A DNA stretch of 64,000 bases, taken from positions 1,826,001-1,890,000 of the forward strand of contig NZ_JBBKBA010000001.1 of assembly GCF_038404985.1 (NCBI RefSeq), written 5' to 3'. The number at the start of each line of letters is the position of its first letter. The first letter of the stretch is position 1. This DNA comes from Ferrovibrio sp. MS7 (lineage in GTDB: Bacteria > Pseudomonadota > Alphaproteobacteria > Ferrovibrionales > Ferrovibrionaceae). Positions 52,804 through 62,304 of the stretch are shown here, one piece after another. The position numbers and the translations under genes were made by a program. The notes beneath the pieces were generated by a model. The model worked only from the letters and a program-made list of their open reading frames with translations, was not told the DNA's origin and made no database searches.

Positions 52804-53847
52804 ATGCGCAAAACCCTCACATACCTCGCCCTGCTGCTGCCCGTTCTGGTGGGCGTGCCTGGGCCATCCCACGCTGCCGACCATGCCGCCCCCCATGCCT
52901 CGGTGCTGATGTATCATCGCTTTGGCGAGAACCGCATCCCGTCCACCAATATCCGGCTGGAGCAGTTCGAGGCGCATCTGGCGGAACTCACGTCGGGCGC
53001 CTACCGCGTGCTGCCACTGTCCGAAATCGTGGCGAAGCTGAAAAAAGGTGAGCCTTTGCCCGACCGCGCCGTCGCCATCACCGCCGACGACGCCTATCTC
53101 TCGATTGCCACCGAAGGCTGGCCGCGCCTGAAGAAAGCCGGGCTGCCCTTCACGCTGTTCGTCGCCACCGAGCCGGTAACGAGCAAGATAAAGGGCTACA
53201 TGACCTGGGACGATGTGCGGCGGCTCCGCGATGAAGGCGTCACCATCGGCGCCCATGGCCACACGCATCTGTCGCTGCCCTCGCTCACCCCCGATGGCAT
53301 CCGCAAGGACCTCGACACCTCGATGCAATTGTTCGAGAAGGAACTGGGCGAGAAGCCATCGTTGTTTGCCTATCCGTTTGGCGAATGGGATGCCAAGAGC
53401 CTGGAGATCGTGAAGGGCATGGGCTATGCGGTGGCGTTCGGCCAGCATTCCGGCTCGATGCATGCGCGCAACGATTTCTTCTGGATGCCGCGCTTCCCGA
53501 TGAACGAGACATTCGGCTCCATCGAGCGCCTGCGTCAGGCGCTGAATTCCCTGCCGCTGCCGGTCAGCGATGTCGAGCCGAAAGATGTGCTGGTGAAACT
53601 CGGCCAGACGCCCAATCCGCCGACGCTGCGTTTCACCGTCGACCCGGAGGTCGAGCGGCTGAACCAGATGGTCTGCTACACCTCGGAAGGCAAGGCGATT
53701 ACGCCCAAGCTGATTGCTGAGCGGCGCTATGAAATGCACGCCCCGGCGCCGCTGCAGCCGCCGCGTGACCGCATTTCCTGCTCGGTGCCAAGCAAGGAGC
53801 GTGGCCGCTTCCGCTGGTTCGGCATCCAGTTCACGGTGGTGAAGTAA
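52804..53847 (+). CDS. Exported polysaccharide deacetylase
   Basis: The 347-residue protein has a signal peptide (TYLALLLPVLVGVPGPSHA) and a NodB-type domain. The first motif is ITADDAYLS (a variant of TFDDG), the second GAHGHTHLSL with the metal histidines, and YPFGEWDA follows. The C-terminal 100 residues are family-specific. It probably removes acetyl groups from a cell-surface or periplasmic glycan. It is divergent from the opgC-SGNH pair, which suggests a shared envelope-glycan role. Confidence 0.88.
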   Translation: MRKTLTYLALLLPVLVGVPGPSHAADHAAPHASVLMYHRFGENRIPSTNIRLEQFEAHLAELTSGAYRVLPLSEIVAKLKKGEPLPDRAVAITADDAYLSIATEGWPRLKKAGLPFTLFVATEPVTSKIKGYMTWDDVRRLRDEGVTIGAHGHTHLSLPSLTPDGIRKDLDTSMQLFEKELGEKPSLFAYPFGEWDAKSLEIVKGMGYAVAFGQHSGSMHARNDFFWMPRFPMNETFGSIERLRQALNSLPLPVSDVEPKDVLVKLGQTPNPPTLRFTVDPEVERLNQMVCYTSEGKAITPKLIAERRYEMHAPAPLQPPRDRISCSVPSKERGRFRWFGIQFTVVK

Positions 53848-53860
53848 GCTCAAAAACGGA

Positions 53861-54032
53861 CTCGTGGATGCCCCGGCCAAGCCGGGGCATGACGGCCCAA
53901 CTAATAAGTCGTCATGCGCGGACTTGATCCGCGCATCTCATGGAGCATCGGCATAAGATCCCCGGATCAAGCCCGGGGATGACGAGGTTTGTTTTCAGTG
54001 TCATGCCCTGCGAAGGCAGGGCATCCACGAGT
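53861..54032. repeat. Class A palindrome enclosed by class B hairpin arms
   Basis: Outer units are CTCGTGGATGCCCCGG...GCATGACG (53861-53893) and GTCATGCCCTGCgaagGCAGGGCATCCACGAG (54000-54032). Between them lies a class A element (53909-53984) with arms GTCATGCGCGGActtgaTCCGCGCATCTCA and GATCCCCGGatcaagCCCGGGGATGAC. The outer units carry the GTGGAT/ATCCAC box of class B. Confidence 0.75.
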
Positions 54033-54038
54033 GGTTTT

Positions 54039-54989
54039 TTAGAACTTTTCCGGCTTCGGGCTGCCGACCGAGCGGAAGAATTCCTCTACCGCCGCACGGC
54101 GCGGGATCGGGCCGACGGCGCCAAAGCCGATGGTGGTGAGCGCCGCTGCCGTGTTGGCATAGGCGGCGGCTTCCGGCGGGCTGGCGCCGCGCGCGATTTC
54201 GGCCAGGAAGGCGCCGTCGAAACAGTCGCCGGCACCGGTGGCATCCACACTCGGCACGCTGTGGCCCGGCACGCGCCAGCGGCTGCCATCGCCTAAGCGC
54301 AGCAGCACGCCGGCAGCACCGCATTTCAGCACCACCAGGGCGCCGCCGAGTTGATGATAGAAATCCAGGATCGCTTCCGGCTGCTCCAGGCCGCACAGCG
54401 CGCGGGCATCCTCCAGGCTCGGCAGCAGGATATCGGCGAGTTTCGCGGCGCGGTGGGTTTCTTCGCGCGCCTGCTCGATGGGCCAGAGCTTGAGCCGCAG
54501 GTTGGTATCGAAGGAAACGCGGCGGCCAAGCTTCCTGGCCTCCGCCATGGCGGCGAAGCTGGTGGCGCGCAGGTCGGCCGAAACGCCCAGGCTGATGCCG
54601 GAAACATGCAGGATGGCGGCGCTGGCAATGCTGCCCGGCGGCAGGTCGGCGGGCAGCATGCGGCTGGCCGCCGAGCCCTTGCGGTAATAGCTGAAGGTGT
54701 GGCCGGCCTTGCCATGGGTGACGAAATAGATGCCGGTCGGTGCGTCAGCACGCTGTGCCACGCCGCTGGTATCGACGCCCTCGCGCTGCCACAGGTCGAG
54801 CAGCAGGGCGCCGAAGGGATCGGCGCCGACCAGGGTGAGATAGCCGACCCGGGCGCCCTGGCGTGCCGCCGCGATGGCGCAGTTCGAGGTATCGCCACCA
54901 TAGTCGCGCAAATACTGGTCGCTGTCCGAGCCGCCGGTCTGGTTGAACTCGACCATCGCCTCGCCCAGGCACAGAATGTCCAGGTTCAT
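54039..54989 (-). CDS. kdgK: 2-Keto-3-deoxygluconate kinase (PfkB family)
   Basis: The 316-residue ribokinase-type protein has the substrate-side GGDTSNCAIAAARQGARV and the ATP/catalytic signature DATGAGDCFDGAFLAE. Sequence type and location beside sugar-acid dehydratases favour KDG kinase over other PfkB sugars. It phosphorylates 2-keto-3-deoxygluconate at C6. It is divergent from gntR, facing away from the rest of the cluster. Confidence 0.88.
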   Translation of the reverse strand: MNLDILCLGEAMVEFNQTGGSDSDQYLRDYGGDTSNCAIAAARQGARVGYLTLVGADPFGALLLDLWQREGVDTSGVAQRADAPTGIYFVTHGKAGHTFSYYRKGSAASRMLPADLPPGSIASAAILHVSGISLGVSADLRATSFAAMAEARKLGRRVSFDTNLRLKLWPIEQAREETHRAAKLADILLPSLEDARALCGLEQPEAILDFYHQLGGALVVLKCGAAGVLLRLGDGSRWRVPGHSVPSVDATGAGDCFDGAFLAEIARGASPPEAAAYANTAAALTTIGFGAVGPIPRRAAVEEFFRSVGSPKPEKF

Positions 54990-55050
54990 ACCGGCCTCCC
55001 GGCTTCCTTCCTAGCCCAATCAGTAGCTTAGGGGCAACCGGTTTCTTACA

Positions 55051-55059
55051 TATCAGATA
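55051..55059. promoter_or_regulatory. Candidate GntR operator in the kdgK/gntR promoter
   Basis: TATCAGATA is a 4+1+4 palindrome in the 153-base divergent gap. Near-matches lie before the TAXI gene (TATCAGATG, 25975-25983) and before the ABC ATPase gene (TATCAGCTT on -, 60247-60255). Short, so chance cannot be excluded. Confidence 0.4.
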
Positions 55060-55142
55060 CGACTTGTGGGGTTCGGGAGCGCCTGCTAGGGTCTGGCGGA
55101 ACTCAGAATCCGAATGCAGTCCGTTGTCTTCAGGAGGCCGTC

Positions 55143-55835
55143 ATGGCCAAGGCCAAGCCGTTGCGCGCCGGCACTATCGAACGCCCGAAGTCGCTCACCG
55201 AGCTGGTCAAGGAGCATATCCGCACCCGCATCATCGATGGCGAGTTGAAGCTTGGCGAGGCGTTGTCGGAGAATGTGCTGGCGGCCCAGCTTGGCATTTC
55301 CAAGACTCCGGTGCGCGAGGCCCTGCTGCAGCTCAAGCTCGAGGGCCTGGTGGATATCCAGCCGCAGCGCGGCTCCTTCGTGTTCACCATGAACCCGAAG
55401 GACATGGAGGAATTCTGCGAATACCGCATCATCCTCGAAACCGCCGCCTTGCGCAGCGCCATCGAGAATGACGAGGCTGGCCTGGTGGTGGCGCTGGAGC
55501 AACGCGCCAAGAAGATGGTGAAGGCGCTGGAGGAAAACGATTTTTCCAGCTATCGCCGCATCGACACTGATTATCATCGCCAGATCCTGCAGCGGGCGCA
55601 GAATTCCTACCTGCTCAATGCCCACAGCCAGCTTGAAATGAAGATCCAGGCCCTGCGCGCCCATGTGACGCAGCGCGACCGCTCCATCGAAGTGTCGCTG
55701 GCTGAGCATTTGAGCATCGTCAAGCTGCTCAAGGCCAACGACAAGGCCAAGGCGCTGACTGTGCTGAGTGGCCATATTCGTGCCGCCTCGCGCGATTTCC
55801 GCGCGCTTTCGGAAGAAGGCGGCAGCCTTGGCTGA
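55143..55835 (+). CDS. GntR-family (FadR subfamily) regulator
   Basis: The 230 residues have an N-terminal winged helix (ELVKEHIRTRIIDGELKLGE, then LAAQLGISKTPVREALLQL) and an FCD effector domain from about residue 85, with the metal/ligand residues in DTDYHRQILQRA and SLAEHLSIVKLL. It probably represses the surrounding sugar-acid genes until a keto-deoxy sugar acid or aldonate binds. ATG 55143 has a perfect CAGGAGG site. Confidence 0.92.
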   Translation: MAKAKPLRAGTIERPKSLTELVKEHIRTRIIDGELKLGEALSENVLAAQLGISKTPVREALLQLKLEGLVDIQPQRGSFVFTMNPKDMEEFCEYRIILETAALRSAIENDEAGLVVALEQRAKKMVKALEENDFSSYRRIDTDYHRQILQRAQNSYLLNAHSQLEMKIQALRAHVTQRDRSIEVSLAEHLSIVKLLKANDKAKALTVLSGHIRAASRDFRALSEEGGSLG

Positions 55836-56724
55836 ACAGAAGGTAGGTGCCGCGGTCGCCCCAATGGACCGCGCGCTGTTGCAGGGCATCGGCTTCATGC
55901 TGCTCGGCACGGCTTTGTTCACCTTCAACGACGCGCTTGGCAAATGGCTGGTGGTCAGTGTCGCGGTCGGGCAATTGCTGTTCATCCGCTCGGCTGCCGC
56001 CTTCCTGATCCTGGCACCGATGATCCACCGCGCCGGCTGGCGCCAGGTTTTCGTCGTCGAGCAGCCCTGGCGCCACAGCCTGCGGCTGGCGCTGATCGTG
56101 GTCGAGGTCGCGGCTTTCTATATGGCGGTGCGGCATCTGCCGCTGGCCGATGTGATGAGCGTGTATCAGGCAGCACCCCTGATCGTTACCGTGCTGGCGA
56201 TTCCTCTGCTGGGTGAGCGCGTCGGCTGGCGCCGCGCCCTGGCGGTAGGCGTCGGTTTCATCGGCGTGCTGCTGGTGCTGCGGCCCGAGGGCGGCGTGTT
56301 CACCGCCCCGGCGCTGATCGCGCTGTTCGGCGCTGTCGCCTATGCCCTGCTGATGGTGACGACGCGGCAATTGCGCGCCTCAAGCAATCTCACCCTGATC
56401 GCCTGGCATACCGTCGGCGTCGGCCTGTTCGGCCTCGCTTCCCTGCCCTGGGGCTGGGAGCCGCTCGACCTGACAACGCTGGTTTTGCTCGGGCTGATTG
56501 GCGTGGTCGCCACCTCGGCGCATGTCTGCATGAACCAGTCGCTGAAACTGGCACCGGCCAGCACAGTGATGCCCTACCAGTATAGTTCGCTGCTCTGGGC
56601 CATCCTGCTCGGCTGGCTGTTCTTCGGCGACATCCCCACCGGTGCCATGCTGCTCGGCGCCGGCATTATCGTCGCCAGCGGCCTTTTCGTGCTGCACCGC
56701 GAGCAGCTCGGCAAAAAAGCATAA
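55828..56724 (+). CDS. EamA/DMT-family transporter
   Basis: This protein of up to 298 residues has ten hydrophobic segments in two EamA repeats ([40 protein letters not shown]). It may move a sugar acid or related metabolite, given the cluster. The start is unsure: TTG 55828 overlaps the gntR stop and has an AAGAAGG upstream, while ATG 55864 lies nearer the first helix. Confidence 0.85.
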   Translation: MAEQKVGAAVAPMDRALLQGIGFMLLGTALFTFNDALGKWLVVSVAVGQLLFIRSAAAFLILAPMIHRAGWRQVFVVEQPWRHSLRLALIVVEVAAFYMAVRHLPLADVMSVYQAAPLIVTVLAIPLLGERVGWRRALAVGVGFIGVLLVLRPEGGVFTAPALIALFGAVAYALLMVTTRQLRASSNLTLIAWHTVGVGLFGLASLPWGWEPLDLTTLVLLGLIGVVATSAHVCMNQSLKLAPASTVMPYQYSSLLWAILLGWLFFGDIPTGAMLLGAGIIVASGLFVLHREQLGKKA

Positions 56725-56746
56725 GACTTCAATCGGGAGTGAAACG

Positions 56747-58540
56747 ATGACAAGCAAGCCCCAGAACGACAAGAAGCGCCTGCGCAGCCGCGAATGGTTC
56801 GACAATCCCGATGATCCGGGCATGACCGCGCTGTATCTGGAACGCTACCTGAATTACGGCCTCACGCTGGGCGAATTGCGCGGCACCAAGCCGATCATCG
56901 GCATCGCGCAATCGGGCAGCGATCTTTCGCCCTGCAACCGCCACCATCTCGATCTCGCCTCGCGTATCCGCGACGGTATCCGCGATGCCGGCGGCCTGCC
57001 GCTGGAATTCCCCACCCACCCGATCCAGGAAACCGGCCGCCGCCCCACCGCCGCGCTCGACCGCAATCTCGCCTACCTGACCCTGGTGGAATTGCTGCAT
57101 GGCTATCCGCTGGATGGCGTGGTGCTTACCACCGGCTGCGACAAGACCACGCCGGCCCTGCTGATGGCGGCAGCCACCGTGAATATCCCGGCCATCGTGC
57201 TCTCAGGCGGCCCGATGCTGGATGGGCATTACAACGGCCAGCTTGCCGGGTCCGGCACCGTGGTATGGTTCGCGCGCCAGGAACTCGCCGCCGGCCGCAT
57301 CAATTATGATGAATTCCTCGAAATGGTGGCGTCTTCCGCGCCATCACCGGGCCATTGCAACACCATGGGCACGGCGCTCTCGATGAACAGCCTGGCGGAA
57401 GCCCTCGGCATGTCGCTGCCCGGCTGTGCCGCTATACCGGCGCCCTACCGCGAACGCGCCCAGATGGCCTACGAAACCGGGCGCCGTGCCGTCGAGATCG
57501 TGCATGAAGACCTGCGCCCCTCCCGCGTGCTTACCCGCAAGGCATTCGAGAATGCCATTGTTGCGGCGTCCGCGCTCGGTGCCTCGACCAACTGCCCGCC
57601 GCATATCAATGCCATCGCGCGTCATATCGGCGTCGATCTCGATGTGAAGGAATGGGACAAGATCGGCTACGACATTCCGTTGCTGGTAAACTGCATGCCG
57701 GCCGGCAAATACTTGGGCGAATCCTTCCACCGCGCCGGTGGCGTGCCGGCGGTGATGCGCGAATTGCTCGAAGCCGGCAAGCTGCATGGCGATGCCCTCA
57801 CCATCAACGGCAAGACGATGGGCGAGAATGTGAAGAACGCCAAGAACGGCAATCCTGACGTGATCATGCCTTACAACAAGCCGTTGCTCCCCGAAGCCGG
57901 CTTCCTGGTGCTGGGCGGCACGCTGTTTGACTCGGCGGTGATGAAGACCTCGGTGATCTCGCCGGAATTCCGCAAGCACTTCCTCGAGCGCAAGGGCGAT
58001 GAGGGCGCCTTCGAGGGTACGGCCATCGTGTTCGACGGGCCGGAGGATTACCACCACCGCATCAACGATCCGTCGCTGCCGATTGACGAGAATTCCATCC
58101 TGTTTATCCGCTATAGCGGCCCAGTGGGCTATCCCGGCTCGGCGGAAGTGGTGAACATGCTGCCGCCGGATCGCCTGGTGAAGCAAGGCGTGCTGCTGCT
58201 GCCCTGCATCGGTGATGGCCGCCAGAGCGGCACCTCGGGCAGTCCGTCGATCCTCAACGCCTCGCCGGAAGCGGCGGTGGGTGGTGGCCTTGCCCTGCTC
58301 GAAACCGGCGACCGCGTGCGCATCGACCTCAACAAGCGTTCCGCCGATATCATGATTTCGGCCGAGGAGTTGGAACGCCGCCGCAAGGCCTGGACGCCGC
58401 CGAAGCTGGTGAACGCGACGCCCTGGCAGGAACTGCACCGCAAGACCGTGGGCCAGCTTTCCACGGGCGGCTGCATGGATTTCGCCACCGGCTACCAGAA
58501 GGTCGACGAAACCTTCGGCGTGCCGCGCCACAATCACTGA
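56747..58540 (+). CDS. IlvD/Edd-family sugar-acid dehydratase (arabonate/xylonate type)
   Basis: The 597-residue protein has the Fe-S cysteines in [20 protein letters not shown] and a third near [11 protein letters not shown], plus [21 protein letters not shown] in two pieces. The length and the [12 protein letters not shown] form are those of pentonate/aldonate dehydratases rather than IlvD of branched-chain synthesis. It should turn an aldonate into a 2-keto-3-deoxy acid. The exact sugar cannot be read from sequence. Confidence 0.9.
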   Translation: MTSKPQNDKKRLRSREWFDNPDDPGMTALYLERYLNYGLTLGELRGTKPIIGIAQSGSDLSPCNRHHLDLASRIRDGIRDAGGLPLEFPTHPIQETGRRPTAALDRNLAYLTLVELLHGYPLDGVVLTTGCDKTTPALLMAAATVNIPAIVLSGGPMLDGHYNGQLAGSGTVVWFARQELAAGRINYDEFLEMVASSAPSPGHCNTMGTALSMNSLAEALGMSLPGCAAIPAPYRERAQMAYETGRRAVEIVHEDLRPSRVLTRKAFENAIVAASALGASTNCPPHINAIARHIGVDLDVKEWDKIGYDIPLLVNCMPAGKYLGESFHRAGGVPAVMRELLEAGKLHGDALTINGKTMGENVKNAKNGNPDVIMPYNKPLLPEAGFLVLGGTLFDSAVMKTSVISPEFRKHFLERKGDEGAFEGTAIVFDGPEDYHHRINDPSLPIDENSILFIRYSGPVGYPGSAEVVNMLPPDRLVKQGVLLLPCIGDGRQSGTSGSPSILNASPEAAVGGGLALLETGDRVRIDLNKRSADIMISAEELERRRKAWTPPKLVNATPWQELHRKTVGQLSTGGCMDFATGYQKVDETFGVPRHNH

Positions 58541-58569
58541 GGAGCCATAATCATTAGGGAGTGAGTGCC

Positions 58570-60105
58570 ATGAGCAATGGTCCCGTAATCCGCCTGCATC
58601 CGGACGACAATGTGGTGATCGCCCGTTCGGCGCTCGCCGTTGGCACCTCGATTCCGGGCGAGAATGTCGTCACCGCCGAACCCGTGCCCGCCGGCCACAA
58701 GCTGGCGGTGCGCGCGATTTCGCCGGGCGATGCCGTGACGCGCTATGGCCAGATCATCGGCTTCGCCACCCAGGCCGTGCAGCCGGGCCGCCATGTGCAT
58801 ACGCATAATATGGGCATGGGCGATTTCCAGCGCGATTATGCCTTCTCTCAAGCCGTCAAGCCCACCGCCTTCGCTGAGCCCCAGGCGACCTTTATGGGCA
58901 TCAAGCGCCCGGATGGCCGCGTCGCGACGCGGAATTATATTGGCATTCTCACCACGGTGAATTGTTCGGCCACGGCAGCGAAATACGTGGCGGATGCCTT
59001 CCGCGCCAACCCTTTCACCGGCGCCAATCCTTTGGCGGAGTATCCCAATGTCGATGGCGTGGTGGCGCTGACGCACAAGCTCGGCTGCGGCCTCAACACC
59101 CAGGGCGAGGGCATCGATGTGCTCCGCCGCACCATCGCCGGCTATGCCCGGCACCCGAATTTCCATTCCGTCATCGTCATCGGCCTGGGCTGCGAGGGCA
59201 ACCAGATCGACACGCTGCTGAAGGCGGAAGGGCTGGAGCGCGGCCCGCATCTGCATACGCTGACTATTCAAGACACCGGCGGCACCGCCAAGACGGTGCA
59301 GGCGGCGATGGCCAAGGTGCAGGAATTGTTGCCTGAAGCAAACAAGATCAAGCGCGAGCCGGTGCCGGCGAGTTTCCTCACCATCGGCCTGCAATGCGGC
59401 GGCTCGGATGGCTATTCCGGCATCTCGGCCAACCCGGCCTTGGGCGTTGCCTCCGACCTGATCGTGCGCCATGGCGGCACGGTGATCCTGTCCGAAACGC
59501 CGGAAACCTATGGCGCCGAGCATCTGCTCACCCGCCGCGCCGTCACCCCCGCCGTGGGCCAGAAGCTGGTCGACCTGATGGGCTGGTGGCGCGACTATAC
59601 CGAGCGCAATGGCGGCGAGATGGACAATAACCCGTCGCCCGGCAACAAGGCCGGCGGCCTCACCACCATTCTGGAAAAGTCGCTCGGCGCGTCCGCCAAG
59701 GCCGGCTCGACCAACCTGGTCGAAGTCTACCGCTATGCCGAGGCGGCGACGGCGCGCGGCTTCGTGTTCATGGACAGCCCCGGCTACGATCCGGTCTCGG
59801 CCACCGGCCAGGTGGCGGGCGGCGCCAATGTGGTCTGCTTCACCACCGGGCGCGGCTCGGTGTTCGGCTGCCGCCCGGCGCCGTCGCTGAAACTCGCCAC
59901 CAACAGCGAGCTTTACGCCCGCATGACCGAGGACATGGATATCAATTGCGGCACCGTGGTCGAGGGCAGCGAAAATCTCGAGGCGCTCGGGCGCCGCATT
60001 TTCCAGCTCATCCTCGATACCGCCAGCGGCCAGCCGAGCAAGAGCGAGGCGCTCGGTTTCGGCGAGGAGGAATTCGCGCCCTGGCACATCGGTGCGGTGA
60101 TGTAG
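58570..60105 (+). CDS. UxaA-family dehydratase (altronate/galactarate type)
   Basis: The 511-residue protein has an N-terminal SAF domain (VIRLHPDDNVVIARS, HNMGMGDF) followed by the UxaA catalytic part (GIKRPDGRVATRNYIGI, LGCGLNTQGEG, QCGGSDGYSGI). Such iron enzymes dehydrate D-altronate or D-galactarate to 2-keto-3-deoxy acids. ATG 58570 follows GGGAG; a GTG 9 bases upstream is less likely. It is 29 bases after the IlvD/Edd gene and its 3' end has been duplicated. Confidence 0.88.
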   Translation: MSNGPVIRLHPDDNVVIARSALAVGTSIPGENVVTAEPVPAGHKLAVRAISPGDAVTRYGQIIGFATQAVQPGRHVHTHNMGMGDFQRDYAFSQAVKPTAFAEPQATFMGIKRPDGRVATRNYIGILTTVNCSATAAKYVADAFRANPFTGANPLAEYPNVDGVVALTHKLGCGLNTQGEGIDVLRRTIAGYARHPNFHSVIVIGLGCEGNQIDTLLKAEGLERGPHLHTLTIQDTGGTAKTVQAAMAKVQELLPEANKIKREPVPASFLTIGLQCGGSDGYSGISANPALGVASDLIVRHGGTVILSETPETYGAEHLLTRRAVTPAVGQKLVDLMGWWRDYTERNGGEMDNNPSPGNKAGGLTTILEKSLGASAKAGSTNLVEVYRYAEAATARGFVFMDSPGYDPVSATGQVAGGANVVCFTTGRGSVFGCRPAPSLKLATNSELYARMTEDMDINCGTVVEGSENLEALGRRIFQLILDTASGQPSKSEALGFGEEEFAPWHIGAVM

Positions 60106-60156
60106 TCACCGCACGGGGCATATCGGCGCCGTGATGTAATCACGGCAGGGGTTTTT
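60085..60156 (+). terminator. Duplicated uxaA tail forming two hairpins and a terminator
   Basis: The last codons (HIGAVM and stop, 60085-60105) recur at 60119-60139 with the same amino acids and another stop. The first copy gives the hairpin GTGCGGTGA/TCACCGCAC (60092-60114). The second gives GCCGTGAT/ATCACGGC (60128-60146), followed by AGGGGTTTTT, a likely intrinsic terminator. Confidence 0.75.
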
Positions 60157-60313
60157 AGTAAAAAAGCCGGTGTTGTTTTACGGCCAGGCGCGCCAAATCA
60201 GAGCAGTGCGGCCATTTGAGGCTTGGCACTGCGGCACGCTTTCGCTAAGCTGATATATAAGATGCCACAGGGCATAACGAACAAAAAAGCTTGCAGGGAG
60301 TAGGGACCAGATC

Positions 60314-61387
60314 ATGGCCAGCGTGACGGTAAAGCAGGTTCGCAAGAAATACGGCGCCCTCGAGGTGATCCGGGGTATCGACGTTGCCATTCCCGATGGC
60401 GAATTCGTCGTCCTGGTCGGTCCGTCCGGCTGCGGCAAGTCGACGCTTCTGCGCATGATCGCCGGCCTGGAAGCGATCACCGACGGCACCATCAGCATCG
60501 GCGACGCGGTGGTGAACGATGTGCCGCCGAAGGACCGCGATATCGCCATGGTGTTCCAGAATTACGCGCTTTATCCGCATATGACGGTGCGCGACAATAT
60601 GGGCTTCTCGCTGAAGCTGCGGAAAGCCGACAAGAGCGAGATCGACAGCCGTGTCGCCACCGCTGCCGGTATCCTTGGATTGGGCCAGTATCTCGACCGC
60701 TACCCGAAGCAGCTTTCCGGCGGCCAGCGCCAGCGCGTTGCCATGGGCCGCGCCATCGTGCGCAACCCGCAGGTCTTTTTGTTCGACGAGCCGCTGTCCA
60801 ACCTCGATGCCAAGCTGCGCGTGCAGATGCGGACCGAGATCAAGGCGTTGCACCAGCAGCTCAAGACCACCTCGATCTACGTGACGCATGACCAAATCGA
60901 GGCCATGACCATGGCCGACCGCATCGTGGTGATGCACGATGGCATCGTCGAACAGATCGGCTCGCCGCTTGAACTATACGATACCCCGGCCAACCTTTTC
61001 GTCGCCGGTTTCATCGGCTCGCCGGCGATCAACCTGATCCAGGGCACGTTGCGCCGCGAGGGCGGTCGCGCCTGGGTCGCCACCGGCGCCGGCATCGACC
61101 TGCCGCTTGGCCCCAATGCCGTGGGCCAGGATGGCCAGAGCGTGGTCTATGGCGTGCGGCCGGAGCATCTTTCCCCCGCCAGCAGTGGCGGTCTGCCGGT
61201 GAAGGTGGAAGTGGTGGAGCCGACCGGCGCCAACACCTTCGTCTATGCCACGCTCGCCGGCGCCCAGGTCTGCGGCGTATTCGCCGAACGCACCGGCTAT
61301 GCGCCGGGCGCCGAGGTGCATTTCCTGCCGCAGCTTGATCGCGTGCATCTGTTCGATGCCGGCAGCGGCCGCCGCCTGGTGGCCTGA
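60314..61387 (+). CDS. ugpC: Carbohydrate ABC transporter ATP-binding protein (UgpC/MsmK/MalK type)
   Basis: The 357 residues hold Walker [11 protein letters not shown]-loop [12 protein letters not shown], signature [15 protein letters not shown], Walker B VFLFDEP and a C-terminal TOBE regulatory domain. This subfamily powers sugar or glycerol-3-phosphate importers. No permease or binding-protein gene is in the cluster, so it either serves a transporter elsewhere or is a multitask ATPase. It starts a new unit after the uxaA terminator, with dgoK and dgoA following. Confidence 0.92.
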   Translation: MASVTVKQVRKKYGALEVIRGIDVAIPDGEFVVLVGPSGCGKSTLLRMIAGLEAITDGTISIGDAVVNDVPPKDRDIAMVFQNYALYPHMTVRDNMGFSLKLRKADKSEIDSRVATAAGILGLGQYLDRYPKQLSGGQRQRVAMGRAIVRNPQVFLFDEPLSNLDAKLRVQMRTEIKALHQQLKTTSIYVTHDQIEAMTMADRIVVMHDGIVEQIGSPLELYDTPANLFVAGFIGSPAINLIQGTLRREGGRAWVATGAGIDLPLGPNAVGQDGQSVVYGVRPEHLSPASSGGLPVKVEVVEPTGANTFVYATLAGAQVCGVFAERTGYAPGAEVHFLPQLDRVHLFDAGSGRRLVA

Positions 61388-61435
61388 GTGTATGGCCTGA
61401 GCCCATGGCCTGAGCCTATGGTCTGCGCGCATTGA
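61381..61435 (+). repeat. Four 13-base imperfect repeats forming start-stop mini-ORFs before dgoK
   Basis: Units begin at 61381, 61394, 61407 and 61420 (GGCCTGAGYSYAT type). They produce ATG-GCC-TGA at 61392 and 61405, and ATG-GTC-TGC-GCG-CAT-TGA at 61418, whose stop overlaps the TTG start of dgoK. The first unit contains the ABC gene stop. Confidence 0.7.
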
Positions 61436-62304
61436 TCACCGTCGATTGGGGCAGCACCGGCTTCCGCGCCTGGCGGCTTGATGCCGAGGGCCGGGTGCTG
61501 GAGCGTCGTTCCGCGCCGCTCGGCATCACGCAACTGGAAGCCGGCGAACATGGCCCGGCCTTGCAGAGCCAGGTCGGCGACTGGATTGCTGCTGGCGAAA
61601 ACCGCATCCTGGCTTCGGGCATGATCGGCAGCCGCAATGGCTGGGTCGAGATGCCCTATATCGCCTGCCCGGCAGGCCTTGCCGATATAGCAGGGGCCGT
61701 GCGGCGCATCGCGTGGGACGGCGATGCCGACCTCTGGTTCTGCCCCGGTCTCTCCTGCCGCGATGCGGAGGGCGTGCCGGATGTGATACGCGGCGAGGAA
61801 ATGCAGGTTTTCGGCGTGGCGGACGAGAATGGCAATGCCGATCTCTGCCTGCCCGGCACCCACAGCAAGGCGGTGACGCTGCGGGCCGGTCGTATCATTG
61901 GCTTCGCCACCTATTTCACCGGCGAACTCTATGCCCTGCTGCGCAGCCATGGCCTGCTTTCCGGCCTGTTGCAAACGGAAATCCAGCCGGAAACGAAAGC
62001 TTTCGCCGAAGGCGTGAAGCGTAGCGGCGAGGGCGGCGGCCTGCTGCATCATCTGTTCGGTGTGCGTGCGCGCGGCCTGTTCGCTGAACTATCCGGCCCG
62101 GCCGCCAGCGCCTATCTTTCCGGCATCCTGATCGGCCATGAATTGCGCGGCCATGCGCCCGCCGCGCGCCTGCTGCTGGTCGGCGAACAGGCGCTCTGCC
62201 TGCGCTATGCCGATGCCGCCCGCCTGCTCGGCCGGCATGTCGAAATCGCCCCCATCGATGCCGCCGCGCGCGGTCTTCACCGTTTGAGCAAGCTGCTGCC
62301 ATGA
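61432..62304 (+). CDS. dgoK: 2-Keto-3-deoxygalactonate kinase (DgoK)
   Basis: The 290-residue ASKHA-fold kinase starts with the phosphate-1 motif ITVDWGSTGFRAW and has GEEMQVFGV, CLPGTHSKAV, and GELYALLRSHG, all typical of DgoK. It phosphorylates 2-keto-3-deoxygalactonate at C6. No ATG exists between the in-frame stop at 61411 and the conserved motif, so TTG 61432 is the likely start, probably coupled to a mini-ORF whose stop overlaps it. Its stop overlaps the dgoA start (ATGA). Confidence 0.9.
   Translation: MITVDWGSTGFRAWRLDAEGRVLERRSAPLGITQLEAGEHGPALQSQVGDWIAAGENRILASGMIGSRNGWVEMPYIACPAGLADIAGAVRRIAWDGDADLWFCPGLSCRDAEGVPDVIRGEEMQVFGVADENGNADLCLPGTHSKAVTLRAGRIIGFATYFTGELYALLRSHGLLSGLLQTEIQPETKAFAEGVKRSGEGGGLLHHLFGVRARGLFAELSGPAASAYLSGILIGHELRGHAPAARLLLVGEQALCLRYADAARLLGRHVEIAPIDAAARGLHRLSKLLP

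Noticed and set aside
51721-53880. Very long extensions of OpgC (763 residues) and of the deacetylase (708 residues)
   Set aside because: Each extension is antisense to the other gene and has His/Arg/Gln-rich shadow composition; signal peptides and ribosome sites mark the true starts.
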